This document shows, piece by piece, positions 25,490-33,153 of a stretch of 45,884 nt of DNA. How positions within the stretch are numbered: position 1 is the first letter of the stretch; each line of letters opens with the position of its first letter. Origin of the DNA: Acidobacteriota bacterium (GTDB taxonomy: Bacteria; Acidobacteriota; Terriglobia; Versatilivoradales; Versatilivoraceae); NCBI GenBank assembly GCA_022616615.1, contig JAKEER010000836.1:1-45884 (forward strand). Reading direction: 5' to 3'. The position numbers were made by a program, and so were the translations under genes. The notes under the pieces are model-generated. The model saw nothing but the letters and a program-made list of their open reading frames with translations, was not told the DNA's origin and made no database searches.

Positions 25490-28400
25490 CTAATTGGCGG
25501 GCTGGTAAGCAGGATCAAAGGCGGCCTTTAGTGTCGTATAGGACTGGCGCGGACGGCGTTCGATGTCCACAATGCCAAAGTATTCCTCGTTGGCGAAGTT
25601 GTCAGGATGAGCATTCATGAACACGAAGCCTCCGGTTTGCTGCGAGCCGGCCGGCTGCACCTTCCACCATTCATCGTTCCACTCAAACACTGCTCCTCCT
25701 AGCACCGCATTGGCCGCATTGGTCGCGGACAGGTTGCGATGGATCTCGTTCCACAAGGAGAGATCCCAGCTGGCCTGCATGACTTCGTCGATGTTGGCAG
25801 CCGGCGGGTTGCTGAGGCTGGTCGAACGCAACGCATCGGTGCCAAATTCGCCCACGAACATGGGCTTACTCGAAATGGACTTCCACTGAGTGAACAGCGT
25901 GCCGAAGGTGATGCCCCGGTATGCATTGATTCCCCAGACATCCACGCTAACGCAGACGTTATTCACGTAATTCTGGGTGTCGACCAACCGCTTTCCCGTC
26001 GTATCGATGTCGATGTCGCCATAACTGGAGGCAACCGGATGGGCCGGGTCTAGCGATTTGATGAGCGCAGCGGCGAGCTGTGTTTTCTGCGCCGCGTCCT
26101 GAACCGAGGATGCAGCGCCGTAATAGTGGTTGATGTTCCATTCGGTCCCCAGCGACCACATCAACACTGCCGCATGATTCTTGTAGAAATTCACTACCTG
26201 CTGGGCCCGTGCCTGGTCATTAATGGCGTTGTCGACGGTCATGATTGCCATGATGCCGTTTCGATAGAGTTCATCCAACACCGCCAGGCCCGAGTTGTCC
26301 GTTCCCGAGTCGATGTACATCCGAACCGTGTTGACGTTCATGCCCTTCATGAGAGCTGCGTCCACTGTCGACCACAAGGCGAACTCTGGCCGTCGGATGG
26401 CGGCGTTGTTCGGGTCTGTCGTGGAAGTGTTGGTACCCTTGCTCGCGGGCGACCAGCTAACACCTTTGATGATGTAAGGCGCGGCGGGAGCCAGCGTCCC
26501 ATCCGGGTTTCTCCGGCTTACCAGAAGCTGACGGCCGTTGACGGCGATTTGGCTCGGACCAAGGTTCGAGATAGGTATGGGCGGGGAATCGTAAGAACCC
26601 GGCACAAACGCCCCGTCACCGCTGCGCTGACCGGGCTGCGCGCCATCGTTGATGACTCCATAGACGATGAACGGATTCGACCCGCGAATCCGGGTTACCC
26701 GCGCATAGCCTTGCGTGGTGGCTGGTGCGTAAATGGCTAGGACCGTCCCGATCTGAAGCCAGTGACGAGCTGCCACGGTAACTTCGAAAGTGCTGACTTT
26801 CGCTCCGTTGCCCCCGTCAAACAGTTCAATCGAAAACGTGTCCGGTTGATCGTCCACCTCGCCGGTGTTCACCAGCGCTAGGTTGGAGCGCGTCTCTACG
26901 TTCTGTTGCAGCCCATAGACCCATCCGCTGGAATTGCCTGCCGCGCCAGATGGCACAGCCAGGTAGAACAGACCGTAACGGCCACCCCCTCCGGGCGTGG
27001 AAGTGCGGGCGCCCAGAACAATCTCGCTAACATCCCCAGCGTCAACCGTTGCGAAAAGGGCCCCGACGTAGCTGAGCCCAGGCGGCCCCGGCGCGGGAGT
27101 ACCGTTCTCCCGCAAGTATTGCACGAAGCTGGGGAGGATAGATTGCTGTCCCGGCTCCAGCACCAGGGTCAGGCTGGAGGTGGAACGGTCGGCCTGAATG
27201 GCATCGGCCACGTAGTCCAGCCGAACCGTCTTTCGATTCGCCGACGTATTCGTCAACACCAGCTCGCTGTTGAAGAAGGCCGTCTCAACGACAGCCGGAA
27301 GCGTAAGGCGGGAGCGACCGGCGTAGGCGTCGTGCGGAATGGGTGGGATAAACGAGCCGTCGGAGTTGGCCTGATCGTTGATGACGGCATAGGCGTAGTA
27401 GGGCGCCGTCCCGCTAACTCGCTCCACTCTTACAAATCCCTGGGCCAACGCCAAGCCGCTGGAGTTGAGGACGCCCGAGACCTGAAAAAACTCCCCTGGG
27501 CCGAGTGTAATGTCGGGCAGCGGAACAGGAACCGCTAGAGGGGGGTCTCCGGAGTATACGTTCAAGCGCAACACGATACTGCCATCGGAGACGGTGCCGA
27601 CGTTCTGGACGGCCACGTTGCTGCGATCTGAGGAGTTTTGCCGCAGTCCGCAAAGGTATGCTGGTCCCGTTAGTGCCGACTGAAGCGGCAGGCCCGCATA
27701 CGCAAGCCCGGCGCGCCCATCTACAACAGGAGTGGTAGTTCTCACGGTGGCCGAGGCATCGGCGGCGGACGCGAGCCCGACAAAGCGAAGGATAAGCGTT
27801 CCGCCCCGGCTCCCAGTGTCTGAGATGGGAATCCCAAGCGACTTTAGGTACGCGATGGCGTCGCCAACAATCCGTTGTTGGCCTGCTGGCAGGACAGTTG
27901 CACTCGCGCCGCTACCCTCCCCAAATGCCGCTACGTAAGTCAGCGAGAGCACTGCGTTCTGTGATCCGCGGTTGCTCATCGCCAGTTCCGAAGTGAAATA
28001 GGAATTGTTTAGCCCCGGAGCCGACAGAACAATCGGCACGAACAGCTTGCTGTCCGCACCGCCAAGCCGGTTTTGAACGACCCAAAAAGCGAACCCGGCA
28101 ATGGTCAGGGTTCCAAGGCGAGCGCTGCCCGTCGAGTTGGCAGGGATGCTAAATCGAACGGTTCCACTGCCGCTGCCACTGCTTCCCGAGGTAACAGTGA
28201 TCCAGCTGGCGTTGCTGGCGGCGGTCCACCCGCACCCGGCCCCCACACTGACGTTCACCGCGCCGCTGCCGCCGGTGGAATCGAAGACTTGGCTGCTTGA
28301 TGAGATCATGAACGGGCTGAGTGGGCCTCCGGTGCAGGCCAAGTTAACGTTGTAGCTGCCCGTGTCGTTGTAGCCGAAATCGCGAACAATGATTGTGTGG

Positions 28401-28849
28401 GTCCCCCCCGTAGACAAGGTGACACTCACAGTAGGCGTGTTGCCGACACCGTTGGTGACGATGAGGTTCCCGGTTGGTCCGTAGAGTTCAGCTCGCGCGG
28501 AAAGAGTTCCGGAGGTGGAGCGCGCTGAAATGACGACCGCTTGGCCTGTCGCGGCGCAGAGCACGTGGGCGTTCTGTTGTGCGCGGCTGGAGAGTGTTGC
28601 GGAAAGCGTTTGACCACAGCCGATGGACGCACCGCAGCGGCCGGAAGTGAACTGGAGGTTGAGATCGTAGGCACCCGGATTCTGCAGCCCAAAGTCACGC
28701 ACCAGAATGGTGTATGTTCCCGTCAAAGTCAGCCGCGCGCTGACCGTGCTCGTATTCCCCACACCGTTAGTGACGACGAGCGAGCCCGAGGGGCCGTAGA
28801 GCTCGACACGCGCCGCCAGCATCCCCGAGGTGGCGACCGCCAAGACCAT
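25490..28849 (-). CDS. Secreted multidomain glycoside hydrolase (main part of a frameshifted gene)
   Basis: Read alone this frame gives 1119 residues, but its ATG at 28849 is internal. Homologous coding sequence continues upstream to about 28968 and then in another frame to 29397. The order is PPC-like beta repeats (to about 165), a BACON-type domain (CGWTAASNASWITVTSGSSG, about 200-260), and the 480-residue module shared with 13851-16088 (about 280-770). A TIM-barrel glycosidase similar to the GH2/GH5 clan (about 800-1115) completes it. The acid/base is likely E903 in WSLGTEWN and the nucleophile E1001 in FVGEFGTD; NTVRMYIDSG and VFEWNDEWW support the fold. A beta-glycanase acting on an external polysaccharide is plausible; the substrate is unknown. 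It ends the run that starts at 31286. Confidence 0.75.
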   Translation of the reverse strand: MVLAVATSGMLAARVELYGPSGSLVVTNGVGNTSTVSARLTLTGTYTILVRDFGLQNPGAYDLNLQFTSGRCGASIGCGQTLSATLSSRAQQNAHVLCAATGQAVVISARSTSGTLSARAELYGPTGNLIVTNGVGNTPTVSVTLSTGGTHTIIVRDFGYNDTGSYNVNLACTGGPLSPFMISSSSQVFDSTGGSGAVNVSVGAGCGWTAASNASWITVTSGSSGSGSGTVRFSIPANSTGSARLGTLTIAGFAFWVVQNRLGGADSKLFVPIVLSAPGLNNSYFTSELAMSNRGSQNAVLSLTYVAAFGEGSGASATVLPAGQQRIVGDAIAYLKSLGIPISDTGSRGGTLILRFVGLASAADASATVRTTTPVVDGRAGLAYAGLPLQSALTGPAYLCGLRQNSSDRSNVAVQNVGTVSDGSIVLRLNVYSGDPPLAVPVPLPDITLGPGEFFQVSGVLNSSGLALAQGFVRVERVSGTAPYYAYAVINDQANSDGSFIPPIPHDAYAGRSRLTLPAVVETAFFNSELVLTNTSANRKTVRLDYVADAIQADRSTSSLTLVLEPGQQSILPSFVQYLRENGTPAPGPPGLSYVGALFATVDAGDVSEIVLGARTSTPGGGGRYGLFYLAVPSGAAGNSSGWVYGLQQNVETRSNLALVNTGEVDDQPDTFSIELFDGGNGAKVSTFEVTVAARHWLQIGTVLAIYAPATTQGYARVTRIRGSNPFIVYGVINDGAQPGQRSGDGAFVPGSYDSPPIPISNLGPSQIAVNGRQLLVSRRNPDGTLAPAAPYIIKGVSWSPASKGTNTSTTDPNNAAIRRPEFALWSTVDAALMKGMNVNTVRMYIDSGTDNSGLAVLDELYRNGIMAIMTVDNAINDQARAQQVVNFYKNHAAVLMWSLGTEWNINHYYGAASSVQDAAQKTQLAAALIKSLDPAHPVASSYGDIDIDTTGKRLVDTQNYVNNVCVSVDVWGINAYRGITFGTLFTQWKSISSKPMFVGEFGTDALRSTSLSNPPAANIDEVMQASWDLSLWNEIHRNLSATNAANAVLGGAVFEWNDEWWKVQPAGSQQTGGFVFMNAHPDNFANEEYFGIVDIERRPRQSYTTLKAAFDPAYQPAN

Positions 28850-29397
28850 GACGGCTTCTCCCGACGTAGCCGTGAACTTGTATGCGCTCTGATAGGCTCG
28901 GCTTGGGACATTGCCACTGACAGTCTGGCCGCAGGCGACGTTCGTGGCGCAGCGCCCGGTGGTGACTGCAGGTTTAGGTCATACCTCCCCGCGTTCGTAT
29001 TATTGAAGTCGCGTACCAGCACAGTGTGGGTTCCAGACTCTGTAAGAACTGCACTGAGGGTGCAGTTGTTTCCGACGCCGTTAGTGACGACAAGCCGTCC
29101 CGACGGGCCGTAGACCTCGGCACGGGCCGCAAGGGCGCCTGTGGTTGCCACGGCGCAAGCCAACACAGCCTCGCCTGCAGTGGCGCTGAAGGTATACGTA
29201 TCTTGCTGCCCCGGGGCGACAACCTCTCCGTTGAGTGTTTGCCCACAGCTAATGCTTCCTGCCACCTTGGCACGCGGGATGTCCTCATCGGCCGGTGTGC
29301 CTTGCAAGCCGCTTGCAAAGGCACCAAGTATCAGGGTGAGTGTCGACAGAGAGTCCTGCAGACGGTTCGGATTTTTCCAGATGACCATAGCTGCCAT
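28729..29397 (-). pseudogene. N-terminal part of the glycoside hydrolase gene, before a frameshift
   Basis: ATG 29397 (or 29388) opens a signal-like segment (LSTLTLILGAFASG) and a PPC-like beta domain (GSISCGQTLNGEVVAPGQQD, then TYTFSATAGEAV) ending GRYDLNLQ. From there the frame gives nonsense, while the next frame continues TTGRCATNVACGQTVSG. The later repeat of the same protein reads YDLNLQFTSGRCG, so the expected text is NLQFTTGRC. Loss of one T in CAG(T)TCACC at about 28968 explains the break. With the base restored, one product of about 1300 residues would result. The cause could be mutation or a sequencing or assembly error. Confidence 0.7.
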
Positions 29398-29492
29398 CCT
29401 CGTTCAATACCCAGCAGTTTGTTCTGTTCAGCACATCGCCAACAATCCCAGTAGACAGCGATTTCAGACCTACCACGGGAGTCTCGATCTAC

Positions 29493-30167
29493 TTACTTCT
29501 TCATGTAGATGAAGCCAAAGGTCGCAACAACTGCTCCCACTGCCACTGTCCCTATGCCTTGGGTGCGCCTTCTCCCGCATTCAAGCTCGCCGGCAAAGAG
29601 CTCCTGCAAAGGCGCGCATTCTTTTGTAGTGGCGATGAGATACGCTCCGGCACCCATGATGCCAAGCCCGGCAAGCCCCAGAATAAGTCCCCCCTTTCGT
29701 ATGCCCTTGCCCGAGCTGGATTGTTGCCGAGCCCAGGGAGGTCGATCGTAAGGGACCTCCGGGAAATGCGACCCTGGCTGTGAGTACTTCCAGAAATCAC
29801 TGGCCAGTTTTTCTCGAAGTGGTTTCTCAGGCAATCTATTTGGCCAACCTTGTGTGTCTGGATCTAGGACTACATGAGCTCCGGGAGTCGAAGAAGCTGA
29901 GGATGTATGACTCCATATATGCTTGCCGAAGATTCCCCTGGGATCTTTCTTCCCGATTTCTGTCAAAGGACAGGAGTCAACAACAGCGGGTTCCCCAAAT
30001 GATCCGGAATTGTTAGTTTGATCGATCAGCTCATGAGAGGGCTCCAAAGCCTGAGCCTTGACCTGGCCAGGAAGACCAATCGCAACTAACGCGGGCATGA
30101 GTAGCCCCACGATCAGCTTGTGGCATTGTCTGGACGCTTTCGAAATTGAGTTCATATTAGCTTGCAT
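29493..30167 (-). CDS. Exported protein of unknown function with C-terminal membrane hairpin
   Basis: I do not recognise this 224-residue protein. It has a signal peptide (hydrophobic 17-33, cut near KAQA) and a Pro/Ser-rich middle without obvious fold. Two Gly/Ala-rich hydrophobic segments near the C-terminus (GGLILGLAGLGIMGAGAYLI and GIGTVAVGAVVATFGFIYM) flank a short loop with two Cys (KECAPLQELFAGELEC). This suggests insertion in a membrane with a disulfide-bonded loop. The ATG has GGAGGAAG upstream. It lies between the DUF2846 gene and the glycosidase gene, all on the minus strand, and probably shares their promoter at 31371. Confidence 0.6.
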   Translation of the reverse strand: MQANMNSISKASRQCHKLIVGLLMPALVAIGLPGQVKAQALEPSHELIDQTNNSGSFGEPAVVDSCPLTEIGKKDPRGIFGKHIWSHTSSASSTPGAHVVLDPDTQGWPNRLPEKPLREKLASDFWKYSQPGSHFPEVPYDRPPWARQQSSSGKGIRKGGLILGLAGLGIMGAGAYLIATTKECAPLQELFAGELECGRRRTQGIGTVAVGAVVATFGFIYMKK

Positions 30168-30299
30168 GATTCTTCCTCCTCAAAGACCCTTGGCTGTTTA
30201 GTCAGCATATGCACTTCCGTCTGCAAATGAGTCCGGAGCGATCGCCGCACATCACAAGCACAAGCTCCATCGGTCGAGTCGGGTTCACTCCGCGCAGTC

Positions 30300-30491
30300 T
30301 TATGGGCTTTTTCGTTTCCAGTCGGCGAAATAGGCCCCGGATGCCTCAAAGGCCACGAGTTCCTTGCTGTGCCTGGCCAGACTGGTTTGCATCTTCCACA
30401 TGCCCATGTGGACGTTTTGCAGGAAGTAATAGTCTTTGCCTGCTTCTAGCTTCATTGGGAATCCGTTGGCGTTCTCGGCCTGCGAAACCAT
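30300..30491 (-). pseudogene. C-terminal end of the DUF2846 gene, cut off by an in-frame TAG
   Basis: Only two codons (TAG CTA) separate this frame from the end of the gene at 30495-31286, and it is the same frame. The joined text VDPGE-stop-LMVSQAENANGFPMKLEA then GKDYYFLQNVHMG matches the run of a DUF2846 domain, where a Tyr or His normally sits at the stop position. A single base change (TAC or TAT to TAG) would suffice. The last 63 residues could be made only by readthrough or by reinitiation at ATG 30491. Confidence 0.6.
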
Positions 30492-30494
30492 TAG

Positions 30495-31286
30495 CTACTC
30501 ACCTGGATCCACGTAGCCGAATGTCCAAGTGCCCATCTTGTTCACAGCTATGACCCGGTCACCAGCATGCAACTTGGACTGGTTTCCCTTTCCAGCCGCG
30601 CGAGCGGAGGGAGTCGGGCAGACAACTACCACCAGGGCCTTGTCCGGCTTGATTTCGGGGAGTGACCGGGCTGCTTTGATGACCTTGACCTCGTGCTTGG
30701 ACTGAAGGTCTTTGAGCGTCTCCTCTCCGAGCTTGTCACCCAACTGGTACTCAGGAGCGGTCACCCTGTCGGCAAAGAGGGTTTTCATTTTGGCCATCAC
30801 CTGCTCTGATGAATCCTTGCCGATCTCCAGGACCAACGGCCGGGTGCCGCCTCCCGGAAGTCGAAGCTCAATGTAACAAAGATAGTCTTTGACTTTCTTG
30901 CCAGCAACAAGCCCGCCCACGATAGCCCCACCCCCGAGTGTTGCAAAGAGGCCCCCTTTGTTCATTCCTCGCATGTGTTGGGTTACCTCGAAGATGACTC
31001 TCTGAACAGCGTCATACGACACCTCATGCGGCCGGTCTGTTTTGATAATGAGCTTGCTGGCCTTGTCGTCGAAGGCAAGGTCGGCTCCCTTGTCGACCAA
31101 CCGCAGGTCTTTCTCGCTTTTATGCTGGCGAACCATTACATCGCGAAAGATCGCTGGTTGAGTTCCCTGAGCTAGGCCAAGCTGAGTTCCGGAAACTGTT
31201 GTCAGCCAGACTAATACAAAAACAAGGCCCGTTGGGAGTCTCCGCCAAGGCCTGTCGTCGATGGCCAATGATCTGTTGTAAGTCAT
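30495..31286 (-). CDS. DUF2846-type exported protein, truncated by a stop codon
   Basis: From ATG 31286 (GGAGGAGGG five bases upstream) the product has 263 residues. It starts with a signal segment (LPTGLVFVLVWLTTVSGTQL), followed by a beta-rich domain (about 55-190) with a glycine-zipper insert GGGAIVGGLVAGKKVKDY, and the first half of a DUF2846 domain (about 205-263: VVVVCPTPSARAAGKG, HAGDRVIAVNKMGTWTFGYV). The domain breaks off at an in-frame TAG, and its remainder follows directly (30300-30491). DUF2846 proteins are lipoprotein-like envelope proteins of unknown role. It is the first gene after the ECF-like promoter at 31371-31398. Confidence 0.65.
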   Translation of the reverse strand: MTYNRSLAIDDRPWRRLPTGLVFVLVWLTTVSGTQLGLAQGTQPAIFRDVMVRQHKSEKDLRLVDKGADLAFDDKASKLIIKTDRPHEVSYDAVQRVIFEVTQHMRGMNKGGLFATLGGGAIVGGLVAGKKVKDYLCYIELRLPGGGTRPLVLEIGKDSSEQVMAKMKTLFADRVTAPEYQLGDKLGEETLKDLQSKHEVKVIKAARSLPEIKPDKALVVVVCPTPSARAAGKGNQSKLHAGDRVIAVNKMGTWTFGYVDPGE

Positions 31287-31325
31287 ATCCCTCCTCCGCC
31301 GTTCCAACTTCGGCTCAACTGATTC

Positions 31326-31340
31326 AAAGCTTCGGTCTGG
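31326..31340 (-). promoter_or_regulatory. Conserved 5' leader element CCAGACSGAAGCTTT (copy 2)
   Basis: The minus strand reads CCAGACCGAAGCTTT, one base different from the copy at 20254-20268. It lies in the same context, a leader between an ECF-like promoter and the first start codon. Confidence 0.4.
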
Positions 31341-31370
31341 ATTTCGAGAATTTCTCGCTGTCGATTCTGT

Positions 31371-31398
31371 TATGACCCAACGTGCAGAAATATTTCAG
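31371..31398 (-). promoter_or_regulatory. ECF-type promoter candidate 3 (GAAATATTTC-N10-GTCATA)
   Basis: The minus strand has CTGAAATATTTCTGCAC, with GTCATA ten bases after the palindrome. It faces the DUF2846 gene (85 bases to the start) and lies back to back with candidate 4, which serves the divergent barrel gene. Confidence 0.6.
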
Positions 31399-31504
31399 CA
31401 ACGAAAAAAGATATCTGGCAGATGCAACGAAACGGAAGCGGCTTCTGGAGACAGGTCACCAACCTCACCCTGATCTCGGTTTTTTGGAGGATTTTTATGG
31501 GTTG

Positions 31505-31532
31505 CTGAAATCTTTTCCCCTGCTTCGACATT
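31505..31532 (+). promoter_or_regulatory. ECF-type promoter candidate 4 (GAAATCTTTT-N10-GACATT), weaker
   Basis: CTGAAATCTTTTCCCCTG is followed by GACATT at exactly the spacing of the other three sites. It differs from them by C for A and T for C in the first block and by A for T in GTCAT. It is 91 bases before ATG 31624, within the range of the other leaders (85-130). Confidence 0.45.
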
Positions 31533-31623
31533 GTTTGGACAGCACACGGAACGTCACGGCTCTGCGCTGGAACAGACTGACGCGTGAGGAGAGCATGGGA
31601 GAGTGAACTCGTGGAGGTGACGC

Positions 31624-32280
31624 ATGAGTCGCAAGTCGTTTCTTCAAAATTGTTGGCTGGCAGTTTTCTGGGCAGCCAGTGCACTGGAGTCGCAAGCGCA
31701 AAGCGGAGAAAAAGGCGCAGAAGTAGCCATCTATGGTGGGGCGAACGGCGGCTTCTTCTCTATTTCGGAACCGGTGGTTTCAGGGCTCCGCCTCGCCGGT
31801 TTGCGAGACATTGTAGTGGATGAGAGCGGAACCAAATGGCTAGCAGGGGCCGGTGTTGGCGCCCAGGTTCACAAGCACCTTATGGTGGTTGGAAACTTCA
31901 GTGTGAATCATCTGGGCTCTCCAACGTTTTCCGTGCGGGTCCCTGGAAGCGTCACGCGTCAACAGTTTACTTTGCGCGCCCGGCTCTTCGAAGTTACCTT
32001 CGGCGCACAGGTTCTCCTGCCCTTTGGAACTTCAAAGGTTGTTCCCTTTCTGGGAGGGGGAATTGGCGGCGCCCATGCAAGGTTCAAGGCAAGTTCTACC
32101 ACGTCATCAATACCCAGTTCCGCGGCCGATGTGATGGCTACGGATCTCACCGCGCACGGCAGTTTTGGGGTTCGATTTCACATTACAGAACGATGGGGTA
32201 TCCGTCCGGAAGTGCAGCTGGTCCGGATTCCCGATGACACTTATTACCGAGCCTGCCTGGGATTGTTCTTGCGCTTTTGA
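31624..32280 (+). CDS. Outer-membrane beta-barrel protein, paralogue of 17609-18268
   Basis: This protein of 218 residues has a signal peptide (1-25, cut near ESQAQ) and a small barrel ending YRACLGLFLRF with a terminal Phe. Nearly every conserved block of the 17609-18268 product is present, including NGGFFSISEPVVSGLRLAGL, KWLAGAGVGAQVHKH, VPFLGGGIGGAHARF and RWGIRPEVQLVRIPDDTYYR. The two form a family made by duplication within this island. The ATG has GGAGGTG six bases upstream. It is read away from the DUF2846 run, from its own weaker ECF-like site. Confidence 0.75.
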   Translation: MSRKSFLQNCWLAVFWAASALESQAQSGEKGAEVAIYGGANGGFFSISEPVVSGLRLAGLRDIVVDESGTKWLAGAGVGAQVHKHLMVVGNFSVNHLGSPTFSVRVPGSVTRQQFTLRARLFEVTFGAQVLLPFGTSKVVPFLGGGIGGAHARFKASSTTSSIPSSAADVMATDLTAHGSFGVRFHITERWGIRPEVQLVRIPDDTYYRACLGLFLRF

Positions 32281-32528
32281 CCTGGTGCTGAATGAGCCGC
32301 TTTAACTTGCGACCACATTCTGCCGGTCCTGGAACGTAATCTTTCAGCGGGTTGGAAATCCAACGCCACGAGCTCGGTCTGAGTCGCGACACACCAGCAG
32401 CCTGCGGTCAGTGGGGAGCGGAGGGGATTCCCAGAGAAATCCATGACTTCGGAAGAGGGTGTCCGCAGCAGCCGCGTCGGCATAATGAAGATGTGATAAG
32501 TTTCTGCCCCCTCTAGGTCAAGCCGCAC
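32244..32528 (-). pseudogene. Possible remnant of a coding region
   Basis: The minus-strand frame reads LEGAETYHIFIMPTRLLRTP then SSEVMDFSGNPLRSPLTAGC and LVALDFQPAERL, text that looks like part of a real protein. It has no credible start, overlaps the end of the barrel gene, and the upstream frame (YSVLYFSQSGFAYTLESAAW at about 32580) is out of register. I do not recognise the family. The gap 32281-32710 otherwise holds nothing that I can name. Confidence 0.25.
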
Positions 32529-32710
32529 TTCCAGGCGGCACTCTCAAGCGTGTACGCGAACCCCGACTGAGAGAAGTACAGCACTGAATAATCGGTCAGG
32601 GCTGTCCAGCAGCCACAGGCCAAGACGCTGCGGTCACTGAACTCCAGAATACTAAGGAGAAAAACTCAGCCAGACTTTCACCGAAGGGGTCGAATCCGGC
32701 CAAATCCCAG

Positions 32711-32739
32711 TTGACGCTGAGCCTGCCTGTCACTAGAAT
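32711..32739 (+). promoter_or_regulatory. Orphan copy of the TPR-CHAT promoter and start region
   Basis: TTGACG, 17 bases, TAGAAT, with the flanks CCAGTTGACG and CCTGCCTGTCACTAGAATT, copies the promoter at 20789-20817. The likeness extends through the leader (TTTTCCTTG, AAGAGGTGCAG) to GTGAAGTGTGCTCTGCTGACC at 32796. That corresponds to the GTG start and first codons of the TPR-CHAT gene. No CHAT gene follows, so it is a remnant of a lost copy. Confidence 0.6.
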
Positions 32740-32744
32740 TCCCA

Positions 32745-32981
32745 TCAAATTTTGGTTTTCCTTGGAGTGCAGCGACAATTCCAAGAGGTGCAGGCGTGAA
32801 GTGTGCTCTGCTGACCCGTGCTTTCGATCGAAATGACTTTGAAATGCCAGTTGTTGTGAGGTGCAATCACTTCGCCTTTGAATTCTTCGGGCCCCGCCCA
32901 AAGCCGTCGTTGAGGGAAAAGGATCAGAAGTGCTGCCACAAAAAGAGGGAGGTAGCGGTGGGCGGAGTTCGTGTTTCTCAT
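32745..32981 (-). pseudogene. Truncated exported protein fused to the antisense of a CHAT start
   Basis: ATG 32981 with GGAGAAG upstream opens a good signal peptide (HRYLPLFVAALLILFPQRRL, cut after WAG), followed by PEEFKGEVIAPHNNWHFKVI. From about STGQQSTLHAC onward the codons are only the complement of the CHAT-like start and leader at 32760-32815. The real gene therefore lost its 3' part at that junction. It follows the beta-propeller gene by 173 bases on the same strand and may have been the fifth gene of the CHAT-sigma operon. Confidence 0.5.
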
Positions 32982-33153
32982 AATCTTCTCCGGTCTCTTC
33001 CAACATCCTTCCACAATCAATGCCCCGTCATCCAAGGCCCACCCAAGAAGGAAACTGATCCTTGCACTTCATGGTGTTCCTGCAATTGGTCGTCGTTCGT
33101 TACACACGGTCACTAATGCCGCTTGCATGGTAGAGGGATCAAATCTATCGCGG

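Noticed and set aside
25289-25531. 80-residue plus-strand frame between the glycosidase and barrel genes
   Set aside because: It begins with TTG, covers sequence next to the ECF-like promoter and overlaps the end of the glycosidase gene. The composition is not protein-like.
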